NCBI RefSeq assembly: GCF_029946165.1
Contig: NZ_JAQSDZ010000005.1
Span: 124,001 to 188,000 of the forward strand
Direction: 5' to 3'
Source of the DNA: Methylotenera sp.
Lineage (GTDB): Bacteria; Pseudomonadota; Gammaproteobacteria; Burkholderiales; Methylophilaceae
Length of the DNA stretch: 64,000 nucleotides
Shown here: positions 57,584 to 64,000 of the stretch, piece by piece
How positions within the stretch are numbered: the first letter of the stretch is position 1
How the letters are laid out: each line of letters opens with the position of its first letter
Made by a program: the position numbers and the translations under genes
Notes under the pieces: model-generated
Database searches by the model: none
Told to the model about the DNA's origin: nothing
What the model saw: only the letters and a program-made list of their open reading frames with translations

Positions 57584-59272
57584 ATGACCAAAATCGTACA
57601 ACGCATTATTCCAGCTCAAGCTGCGCAAACCTTGGAAGCCTCTGGTGCTTCCTCATTAATGGCGCGTTTATTGGCAGCGCGCGGCGTGACTGAGGCGAAT
57701 CAACTCAGCATTAACCTAGCGAATTTATTGCCTCCCAATTCTTTGACCAATAACCCAACAATGGCAAAGCTTTTGGCTGACGCAATTCAAGCCAATAAGA
57801 AATTATTGGTGATTGGTGATTATGATGCTGACGGCGCCACTGCAACGGCAGTTGCAGTAAAAGGATTAAAAGCCTTCGGTGCGAATGTTGGTTTTTTAGT
57901 GCCGAATCGCTTTGAGTACGGATATGGCTTAACACCAGAGATTGTAGCGCTAGCTGCTACACAAAATCCTGATGTGATTATCACTGTTGATAACGGTATT
58001 GCCAGTGTGGATGGCGTGGCGGCGGCAAATGCCTTAAATATACAAGTATTGATTACCGACCACCATTTACCAGGCCAAGTTACGCCAGAAGCCGCTTGCA
58101 TTATTAACCCTAATCAACATGGATGTGATTTTCCAAGCAAGAATCTGGCAGGCGTAGGGGTCATGTTTTATTGCTTGCTCGGTTTGCGTGCCGAAATGCG
58201 TGAACGTGGCCTTTTTGCAGAAAAACCAGAGCCAAATTTAACAGAATTACTTGATTTGGTCGCTTTGGGTACCGTGGCAGATTTGGTTAAGCTGGATGAC
58301 AATAACCGTATTCTTGTTGAACAAGGTTTGCGTAGAATCCGTGCAGGCGCTTGTTCGCAAGGTATATTGGCATTATTAAGAGTGGCAGGGCGTCAACCAC
58401 AAAGTACCAATGCTCAAGACTTGGGATTTTATGTTGGCCCACGTTTGAACGCCGCGGGCAGGCTAGACGATATGACCTTAGGCATACAATGTTTACTTGC
58501 TGAATCTGAACTTGAAGCCACCAGCATCGCGCAACGTTTGCAAGATTTAAACGTGCAGCGCCGCAGTATAGAAGCTGACATGCAAGATGGCGCCAGCTTG
58601 TCTTTGGAAGAGATTAATATCGATAATCAATTCGCAGTTTGTATTTATCAAGAAGACTGGCATCAAGGCGTCATTGGTATTTTGGCCTCAAGGATTAAAG
58701 AGCGTCATCACCGCCCCGTGATAGCTTTTGCTAATGCTGGCGACGGCTTACTCAAAGGCTCCGGTCGCTCAATTTCGAGTTTACATTTGCGCGATGCGCT
58801 AGATTTACTCAGTAAACATAGCCCAGATTTGATTTTAAAGTTTGGCGGACACGCCATGGCTGCAGGTCTTACGATTAAGCAGGTAGATTTTGAATTGTTC
58901 AGTCAAAGCTTTGAGGCAGTAGTGAAAAGCTTGATTACAGAAGCAGATTTGGAATCCGTTCTTGAAGTAGATGGTAGTTTGGGTAAAAATGAAATGACGT
59001 TTGCCACAGCGCAAGCATTAGAAAATCAAGTGTGGGGGCAGGGGTTTGCACCGCCATTATTTTATGATGAATTTGAAGTGTTGAATCAGCGTTTGTTGGG
59101 TGAGAAACACCTTAGACTTAGCCTGAAAAAAGATGCAAGTATCATCGATGCCATTTACTTTAATCACGCTGAATTTTTACCAGACGCGATTCAAGTTGCC
59201 TATCAGCTACAAACCAATAGCTATAACGGGTCGCAAAAAGTGCAATTGAATCTGCGTTATGTAGCGACTTGA
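57584..59272 (+). CDS. recJ: Single-stranded-DNA-specific exonuclease RecJ
   Basis: 562 residues. DHH-family motifs: GDYDADG near 68, DHH in ITDHHLPG near 153, and the DHHA1 motif KFGGHAMAAG near 415, with a C-terminal OB-fold-like domain. It degrades single-stranded DNA 5' to 3' in recombination and mismatch repair. Length is normal. Confidence 0.96.
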   Translation: MTKIVQRIIPAQAAQTLEASGASSLMARLLAARGVTEANQLSINLANLLPPNSLTNNPTMAKLLADAIQANKKLLVIGDYDADGATATAVAVKGLKAFGANVGFLVPNRFEYGYGLTPEIVALAATQNPDVIITVDNGIASVDGVAAANALNIQVLITDHHLPGQVTPEAACIINPNQHGCDFPSKNLAGVGVMFYCLLGLRAEMRERGLFAEKPEPNLTELLDLVALGTVADLVKLDDNNRILVEQGLRRIRAGACSQGILALLRVAGRQPQSTNAQDLGFYVGPRLNAAGRLDDMTLGIQCLLAESELEATSIAQRLQDLNVQRRSIEADMQDGASLSLEEINIDNQFAVCIYQEDWHQGVIGILASRIKERHHRPVIAFANAGDGLLKGSGRSISSLHLRDALDLLSKHSPDLILKFGGHAMAAGLTIKQVDFELFSQSFEAVVKSLITEADLESVLEVDGSLGKNEMTFATAQALENQVWGQGFAPPLFYDEFEVLNQRLLGEKHLRLSLKKDASIIDAIYFNHAEFLPDAIQVAYQLQTNSYNGSQKVQLNLRYVAT

Positions 59273-59278
59273 ATCTAA

Positions 59279-59698
59279 CTAGTCGTCGTGCTTTTCTTTT
59301 AATTTATCAAGGCTCAAGGCATATTCCAGATGTTCCGTCTTCAAATGAAATACCCACCAATCCTTTAAAAACTTAAGTAATATAAAAGGATCTTTATAGG
59401 CGATAGCTTCTTGTGCTGCCGCATCAACATCTTTTGTGAATTGCTTTTGAGCCACAATATGCTTATGTAACTCTTCATATCCAGCCTTGGATAATATGCC
59501 TTCTTCAGTTTTGAAATGGAAATTAGAGTAACTTTTAATAATGTTGAGTGTGGGCGCGAGAGCAGAAAGTCCCCAGCCCTCTTGAATGAAATAGTAGAGT
59601 GAGTTAATGGTAGCAACAATAGCGTGATGTTGCTCATCAATAATGCCAATGCCTAACTCGTCATGTGTTTTCCAAACAATATAAAGTACGTTCATCAT
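59279..59698 (-). CDS. Hemerythrin-like protein
   Basis: 139 residues from the ATG at 59698, with GAGGAG upstream; a longer frame is open to 59773. It has the hemerythrin layout: H24/H25 in DEQHH, H61-x3-E65 (HFKTEE), H78/H80 (ELHKH) and H118 (WVFHLK). The last ligand is normally Asp in HxxxxD; here the positions are E122 and H123. It may carry a diiron site that senses O2 or NO or stores O2. The stop is 7 bp from the recJ stop. Confidence 0.85.
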   Translation of the reverse strand: MMNVLYIVWKTHDELGIGIIDEQHHAIVATINSLYYFIQEGWGLSALAPTLNIIKSYSNFHFKTEEGILSKAGYEELHKHIVAQKQFTKDVDAAAQEAIAYKDPFILLKFLKDWWVFHLKTEHLEYALSLDKLKEKHDD

Positions 59699-59876
59699 AA
59701 TATTCGCTCCTCTTTCAATATTGTACGGGTCTAGTTTTGCCTTAACTACTGGTGGCCATGTAAAATATTTCAAATACCATTGGATTAAATTTTAAGACCA
59801 ATTTTGTGACTATAATAACTTTCAGTCTTCAGTCACAAGCTTAATTAGAGTGTTATAAAGTAGATTAATTCTTTTT

Positions 59877-60785
59877 TTGTTAAAGAAATGCTTGAAGCAT
59901 CTTAAAACTTTAGGATCTTATATCATTAAAATTACACAATCTAACGCTCATTTGTTATTGCAAAGTACCCTTGTTAATGTGTTGCCAGCGCGTCAAGTTG
60001 ATGCGCATAAAGGCACATTCGGCAGTGTGGCGATTATTGGCGGCGGCATGGGTATGATCGGCGCTGTGTTGTTATCAGCGAGAGCTGCCTTGTTAAGTGG
60101 CACGGGGCGTATTTATGTGTCTTATTTAGCAAGCGATGCGCCTAGTGTTGATATATTACACCCAGAAATCATGTTCCGTAAGCCTGCGGATTTAACCAGC
60201 TTATCGCAATTAGATAGTGTTGTAATTGGCCCTGGGCTTGGTCAATCACAAGCAGCGATTAAGTTGTTGGAGTTTTGGTTAAGTCAAAATGTAGCAATGT
60301 TGATAGATGCCGATGGACTTAATTTACTTGCCAAGCATCCACGTTTAGCTGCAATTTGCAAAAATCGCAGCGCTGAAACAGTTATCACTCCCCATGCTGC
60401 TGAAGCTGCCAGATTACTTGGAAAATCTAGCGAAAATATTCAGCAAAGCAGAACTGAAAGTGCACTTAAGTTAGCCCGTGATTTGCACGCAACCTGTGTG
60501 CTTAAAGGCGCTAACACTGTGGTAGCACATGATGATAATTACTTTATTAATACCACTGGTAATGTTGGCCTTGCAAGTGGTGGAACTGGTGATGTGCTTA
60601 GCGGTATTATTGGCAGCTTTTTAGCGCAGGGTTTAAGCGGTTTAGATGCAGCTAAGATGGGCGTATTTGTACATGGTGCGGCGGCTGACGCACTAGTTGC
60701 AAAAGGCATAGGCCCCGCAGGGCTTACCGCATCAGAAGTTTCGATTGAGGCGCGGAATATCATTAATCAGTTAAGTTTAAACTAG
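59877..60785 (+). CDS. nnrD: ADP-dependent NAD(P)H-hydrate dehydratase
   Basis: 302 residues if translated from the TTG at 59877; no good ATG exists, and homology begins at about residue 36 (LPARQVDAHKGTFGSVAIIGGG). The carbohydrate-kinase-like core includes VIGPGLGQS, IDADGLNLLA, VITPHAAEAARLL and the NVGLASGGTGDVLSGIIG anion hole. It repairs hydrated NAD(P)H. It lacks the NnrE epimerase domain that is often fused. Start uncertain. Confidence 0.9.
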   Translation: MLKKCLKHLKTLGSYIIKITQSNAHLLLQSTLVNVLPARQVDAHKGTFGSVAIIGGGMGMIGAVLLSARAALLSGTGRIYVSYLASDAPSVDILHPEIMFRKPADLTSLSQLDSVVIGPGLGQSQAAIKLLEFWLSQNVAMLIDADGLNLLAKHPRLAAICKNRSAETVITPHAAEAARLLGKSSENIQQSRTESALKLARDLHATCVLKGANTVVAHDDNYFINTTGNVGLASGGTGDVLSGIIGSFLAQGLSGLDAAKMGVFVHGAAADALVAKGIGPAGLTASEVSIEARNIINQLSLN

Positions 60786-60871
60786 CTTAGTAAACTCATA
60801 GGATAGTTAAACGATGACTATCCACGATTAAAAATGTAAAATCTCCCCTGTAGATATTAACTAAGGTTAGC

Positions 60872-61624
60872 ATGGGTAAAAAATTAGTCGTTGCCAATTG
60901 GAAAATGCATGGCAATCTAGCCGAAAATAAGCGCTTGTTTCAAGCTTATATCGATAAGTTATCATCCCTCAAAAATACCGATGTTGTCGTTTGTGTGCCA
61001 TATCCTTATCTGGCGCAGGCGCAATCTATGTTGCAATATACCAATATCGCCTGGGGTGCGCAAAATTTAAGTAAAGACGCCGTTGGGGCGCACACAGGTG
61101 AAGTAAGTGCGTCAATGATTAAAGACTTTGGTGCAAAGTATGTGATTATCGGTCACTCAGAACGGGCAACTGCTTATTGTGAATCTGATGAAAATATCGC
61201 TACTAAATTCGTGCAAGCGCAAGCCCACGGATTAACGCCCATTTTATGTGTAGGTGAAACCCTGATTGAGCGCGAGGCTGGCGTCATGCAAATGGTAGTC
61301 GGCAAACAATTAGATACTATTATCAATATGTATGGTGCAGCCATATTTGCTAATACCGTGGTTTCATATGAGCCAATTTGGGCTATCGGCACAGGGTTAG
61401 CTGCAAGCTCAGAGCAAGCGCAAAGCATGCATGAATTTATCCGCGGCAAGGTTGCAGTGCTAGATAGAACAGCCGCGACTAGCATGAAAATCCTCTATGG
61501 GGGGAGCGTAAACCCGCAAAATGCGGTACAATTATTTGTTATGCAGGATATTGACGGTGGTCTTGTCGGCAAGTGCTCATTAAATGCACAAGAATTTGAA
61601 CAGATATGTTGCGCAGTAGCCTGA
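60872..61624 (+). CDS. tpiA: Triosephosphate isomerase
   Basis: 250 residues. Lys11 (NWKMH), His of IIGHSER, and catalytic Glu in the YEPIWAIGTG loop are intact. It interconverts DHAP and glyceraldehyde 3-phosphate. It starts the conserved tpiA-secG-tRNA-Leu block. Confidence 0.98.
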   Translation: MGKKLVVANWKMHGNLAENKRLFQAYIDKLSSLKNTDVVVCVPYPYLAQAQSMLQYTNIAWGAQNLSKDAVGAHTGEVSASMIKDFGAKYVIIGHSERATAYCESDENIATKFVQAQAHGLTPILCVGETLIEREAGVMQMVVGKQLDTIINMYGAAIFANTVVSYEPIWAIGTGLAASSEQAQSMHEFIRGKVAVLDRTAATSMKILYGGSVNPQNAVQLFVMQDIDGGLVGKCSLNAQEFEQICCAVA

Positions 61625-61694
61625 GTAAGGCTCAAAAATTATTGAGACATCAGATCTTCATTGGTTATAAAAATTAAATAGCATTAGGTGGAAA

Positions 61695-62048
61695 ATGGAA
61701 AAATTAGTATTAGTCATTCATGTAATAGCAGCATTAGGCGTGATTGCTTTGGTTCTGTTGCAACACGGTAAAGGTGCAGATATGGGCGCTTCATTTGGAA
61801 GTGGTGCATCTGGCAGTTTATTTGGTGTATCAGGTTCAGCTAACTTTATGAGCCGCGCAACTGCTGTTTTTGTATTAATATTCTTCACTACAAGTTTAAC
61901 ATTAGCCTATATGTCTAGCCATAAAGAAGGTAGTGGCAGTGTGGTTAAAACGATGGCAGAGAAAAATGCTTTAGGTAAGACTACTCCAGCATCAGGAGCG
62001 GATACTGTTGCTCCTCCAGCAGCTCCGACACAGGATATACCAAAATAG
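61695..62048 (+). CDS. secG: Preprotein translocase subunit SecG
   Basis: 117 residues with two membrane helices (about 3-22 and 53-72), the HGKGADMGASFGSGASGSLFG loop and a Pro/Ala-rich tail. It joins SecYE in protein export. It lies 70 bp after tpiA and 31 bp before tRNA-Leu. Confidence 0.96.
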   Translation: MEKLVLVIHVIAALGVIALVLLQHGKGADMGASFGSGASGSLFGVSGSANFMSRATAVFVLIFFTTSLTLAYMSSHKEGSGSVVKTMAEKNALGKTTPASGADTVAPPAAPTQDIPK

Positions 62049-62079
62049 TTAAATCTACTGAGCTCAGTCTCAGAAAAAT

Positions 62080-62165
62080 GCCGTCGTGGTGGAATTGGTA
62101 GACACGCAACCTTGAGGTGGTTGTGACGAATAGTCGTGAGAGTTCGAGTCTCTCCGTCGGCACCA
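62080..62165 (+). tRNA. tRNA-Leu(GAG)
   Basis: An 86-base class II tRNA with a long variable arm. Anticodon GAG at 62114-62116 inside the loop TTGAGGT, stem CAACC / GGTTG, T arm GAGAG-TTCGAGT-CTCTC, encoded CCA. The acceptor stem (GCCGTCG / CGTCGGC) has a T-T mismatch at the 5-68 pair. It is the integration target of the element on its right. Confidence 0.97.
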
Positions 62166-62182
62166 TTTAAGAGTTTTTAACA

Positions 62183-62270
62183 GTTCTAAATAGTTCATTT
62201 TAGACCGTAAGTTATTAATTAATAATAGTTTTATTGTTTGTTATGGTTCTGCATAGTTCTGAATGGTTCG
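62183..62270. repeat. GTTC iterons next to the attachment site
   Basis: GTTC at 62183 and 62193 and again at 62246, 62256 and 62266, each ten bases apart, about one DNA turn. They lie between tRNA-Leu and int, where arm-type integrase sites are expected. Confidence 0.6.
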
Positions 62271-62301
62271 TTTGCAACCGCACTAAAATGATGGTATAAG
62301 T

Positions 62302-62338
62302 GTTGGTATCTTAGGTTTTTGCAAATTACGATACCAAC
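62302..62338. promoter_or_regulatory. Inverted repeat directly before int
   Basis: GTTGGTATC (62302-62310) and GATACCAAC (62330-62338), perfect 9-bp arms ending two bases before the integrase ATG. It may be an operator or attachment-core-related site; there is no ribosome site in the leader. Confidence 0.6.
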
Positions 62339-62340
62339 AA

Positions 62341-63537
62341 ATGCTAAATGACATAAAAATAAAGGCTGCCAAGCCTTCCGAAAAAGACTACAAACTTGCA
62401 GACGAAAAAGGTTTGTATCTCTTCATTAAATCTACCGGCTCTAAACTTTGGCGAGTTGCTTATCGGATCGATGGCAAGCAAAAAACACTCTCACTCGGCA
62501 CATATCCAGTTGTTACCCTAGCAGATGCGCGCGCTAAGCACTTAGAAGCGCGAAAATTGTTGGATAGAGGCGCTGACCCATCCGAAGCTAAAAAATTAGC
62601 TAAAACCGCACGTTTTGAAGCTTTAACTAATTCCTTTGAAGCGGTTGCACGTGAATGGGTGCTTGTGGCCAAGCAAGGCAAAGTGGCAAGCTATCAGCAC
62701 AACACCATGCGTCGCCTTGAAATTCACCTGCTGCCGTGGTTAGGTAAAAAGCCCGTTGATGCAATCACGCCAATGGAAGTTTTAGCCTGCATCAAACGCA
62801 TTTGTGACGGCAATAAAATTGAGACTGGTCATAAAGTGCTTAACATCGCCAGTCAAGTGTTTAGATACGCCAAGCAACATGGCAAATGCCAAAATAACCC
62901 TGCCAGTGATTTATCTAGCGCTCTGCCTCAGCCGCAAGTTAAACACATGGCGAGCCTAATCGAGCCTGCGCAAGTGGCAGAGTTATTACGTGCTATTGAT
63001 GGTTTTACAGGCACCTTTGTGGTGAGGCAAGCTTTGCGATTGGCACCCTTGGTATTTGTTCGCCCAGGGGAGCTACGCAAAGCAAAATGGGCTGATATTG
63101 ATTTAGATGCTGGTACATGGAAGTATCTTGTTACCAAAACTAAAACAGACCACCTGGTACCGTTATCAAAACAAGCAATTGAAATTCTACGCGATTTATT
63201 CCCAGTAACAGGCCATCGCGAATACGTCTTTAACAATGGTCATGACCCCATGCGTGCAATGTCTGAAGCCGCAATCAATGCAGCACTTAAGCGCATGGGC
63301 TACAACACGCAAACTGAAATCACAGGGCATGGCTTTAGAGCGATGGCTCGAACCATTCTGCACGAACGTTTAAATATCGACCCACATATCATTGAGCATC
63401 AATTAGCGCATAGCGTGCCAGATTCATTAGGCACCGCCTACAACCGCACAAAGTTTATCGAGCAACGCACAGCCATGATGCAAACGTGGGCTGACTATTT
63501 AGATGGGTTGAAAATGGGCAATGGGGTCGTTACCTAA
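62341..63537 (+). CDS. int: P4-type tyrosine integrase
   Basis: 398 residues. An N-terminal DUF4102 arm-binding domain (about 1-85), a core-binding SAM-like domain (about 95-195) and the catalytic domain with R241 (VRPGEL), H330-x2-R333 (GHGFR), H357 (AHSV) and Tyr367 (AYNRT). It recombines the element into and out of tRNA genes. It is intact and lies 175 bp after tRNA-Leu. It overlaps a minus-strand small frame by 8 bp. Confidence 0.96.
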   Translation: MLNDIKIKAAKPSEKDYKLADEKGLYLFIKSTGSKLWRVAYRIDGKQKTLSLGTYPVVTLADARAKHLEARKLLDRGADPSEAKKLAKTARFEALTNSFEAVAREWVLVAKQGKVASYQHNTMRRLEIHLLPWLGKKPVDAITPMEVLACIKRICDGNKIETGHKVLNIASQVFRYAKQHGKCQNNPASDLSSALPQPQVKHMASLIEPAQVAELLRAIDGFTGTFVVRQALRLAPLVFVRPGELRKAKWADIDLDAGTWKYLVTKTKTDHLVPLSKQAIEILRDLFPVTGHREYVFNNGHDPMRAMSEAAINAALKRMGYNTQTEITGHGFRAMARTILHERLNIDPHIIEHQLAHSVPDSLGTAYNRTKFIEQRTAMMQTWADYLDGLKMGNGVVT

Positions 63538-63706
63538 CAGAGGTATTATCTGCTGGGTTAATTTGCACACCACTTGTGGTTCCACGGATAACCCACTCAG
63601 TAAACATTGGGCGATCATTACAAATGATACAAACCATTTCTGCTGTTGGCTCACACCTGCCTATAATCAATTTCGACCATTCTTGAGCCGTAACAGAACC
63701 TTGCAT
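63530..63706 (-). CDS. Small hypothetical protein of the integrative element
   Basis: A 58-residue frame (MQGSVTAQEWSKLIIGRCEPTAEMVCIICNDRPMF...) that overlaps the int stop. A Cys-x2-Cys (CIIC) suggests possible metal binding. The frame is open upstream for about 17 codons without another start, so the real N-terminus may be longer or damaged. Unknown family. Confidence 0.45.
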   Translation of the reverse strand: MQGSVTAQEWSKLIIGRCEPTAEMVCIICNDRPMFTEWVIRGTTSGVQINPADNTSVR

Positions 63707-63890
63707 CTTTGGTTCTAGACAGTTAAAAAAGATGCTCCCCCTTGGCGACGCATATTCATAAATAACTCAGGCCAACCAATTCAGTCATATCAACACCTAA
63801 AGATTTAGCTAGAGCAGGAAGCTTTTCTTTAGCAGTTCTTCCAGTTACAAATTAACTTCTTACAGTTTGCTTAGTTTCAGACTAATAAGT
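63707..63890 (-). pseudogene. Remnant of a phage-type helix-turn-helix repressor
   Basis: Minus-strand translation shows SETKQTVRS, stop, then FVTGRTAKEKLPALAKSLGVDMTELVGL and another stop at about 63757: the recognition helix and following linker of Cro/CI-type repressors, interrupted where a Trp codon would be expected (TAA). Further upstream the frame breaks again. It is decayed. The last ~110 bases of the window show nothing recognisable. Confidence 0.5.
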
Positions 63891-64000
63891 AACTAATATG
63901 CCGATAATTATTCGCTTTCTTTACACCTATAAACTCTTCCGTAAACTGCAATTTAGTTGATGGTTCTTGTTGAACCGCAAGTCCTACTCCGAACACTAGT

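Larger units (their letters stand above)
62146..64000. mobile_element. Left end of an integrative element at tRNA-Leu
   Basis: The tRNA 3' end is followed at once by iterons and an integrase gene, then by decayed small genes; there is no nuo operon, which usually follows secG and this tRNA in related genomes. The right end lies outside the window, so the attachment repeat could not be checked. Confidence 0.8.

Noticed and set aside
62183-62270. CRISPR array
   Set aside because: The GTTC units are four bases and ten apart; no repeat-spacer structure.

Overview
The window is 64 kb of a moderately AT-rich chromosome from a betaproteobacterium. Gene content and order (ydbH-ynbE-ydbL, ccoNOQP-ccoG-fixH, surE-pcm-nlpD, birA-coaX-SPOR, tpiA-secG-tRNA-Leu) fit that class. 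Overall protein resemblance suggests the Methylophilaceae (Methylotenera-like); that last step is inference, since no methanol or methylamine oxidation gene lies in the window. Most of the window is ordinary core genome, with several accessory pieces.

Layout. 1-5.4 kb: end of a YdbH/YnbE/YdbL envelope-lipid operon, a hypothetical gene, a PolB-like exonuclease, rlmD and ompW. 5.5-15.4 kb: a low-oxygen block of hemN, fnr, a radical SAM gene, ubiM, fixH, ccoG and ccoPQON. ompW, hemN and ccoN each have a perfect TTGAT-N4-ATCAA FNR box, placed so that a class II promoter (box centred near -41.5) fits, and the fnr gene itself is in the middle. 15.6-25.1 kb: the most unusual region. A sensor kinase and a sigma54-type response regulator diverge from a porin-like protein and a PstS-like periplasmic protein. 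These are followed by a sigma54 (-24/-12) promoter and a compact operon: thermostable-hemolysin-family protein, AMP-dependent ligase, heme-oxygenase-like diiron enzyme, short-chain dehydrogenase and a TPR protein. I read this as a regulated pathway making a fatty-acid-derived small molecule; the product is unknown. 25.3-30.3 kb: a peptide ABC transporter (binding protein plus two permeases, no ATPase) interleaved with an L,D-transpeptidase-fold protein and nagZ, which suggests murein-peptide recycling. 30.4-45.9 kb: YccA-like protein, tadA, a MoxR-DUF58-TgpA operon, LysR, YceI, an old-yellow-enzyme, nitroreductase, a CDPC thioredoxin-like protein, nlpD-pcm-surE and SPOR-coaX-birA.

46-56.4 kb: glnS, then a small toxin-antitoxin cassette with gene debris, an XRE-type regulator, a CarF/TMEM189-family lipid desaturase (the family that makes plasmalogens), corA, a GIY-YIG pseudogene between palindromic repeats, msrA, a Y-family polymerase, a YHS plus pentapeptide-repeat exported protein and a glycine-zipper protein. 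A Fur-box-like palindrome lies between the last two. 56.5-62.2 kb: a conserved hypothetical gene, recJ, a hemerythrin-like protein, nnrD, tpiA, secG and tRNA-Leu(GAG). From 62.2 kb to the right edge an integrative element has entered at the tRNA-Leu gene: GTTC iterons, a tyrosine integrase and decayed small genes. In related genomes the nuo operon usually follows this tRNA.

Two families of palindromic intergenic repeats are present: a GTAGGAG / GGCTTGTAGCC family near 25.2 and 27.3 kb, and an ATWCCGAC / GTCGGWAT family near 46.1, 51.9, 52.0 and 52.4 kb. No CRISPR array, rRNA or complete insertion sequence was seen. All functions are read from the sequence without database searches.
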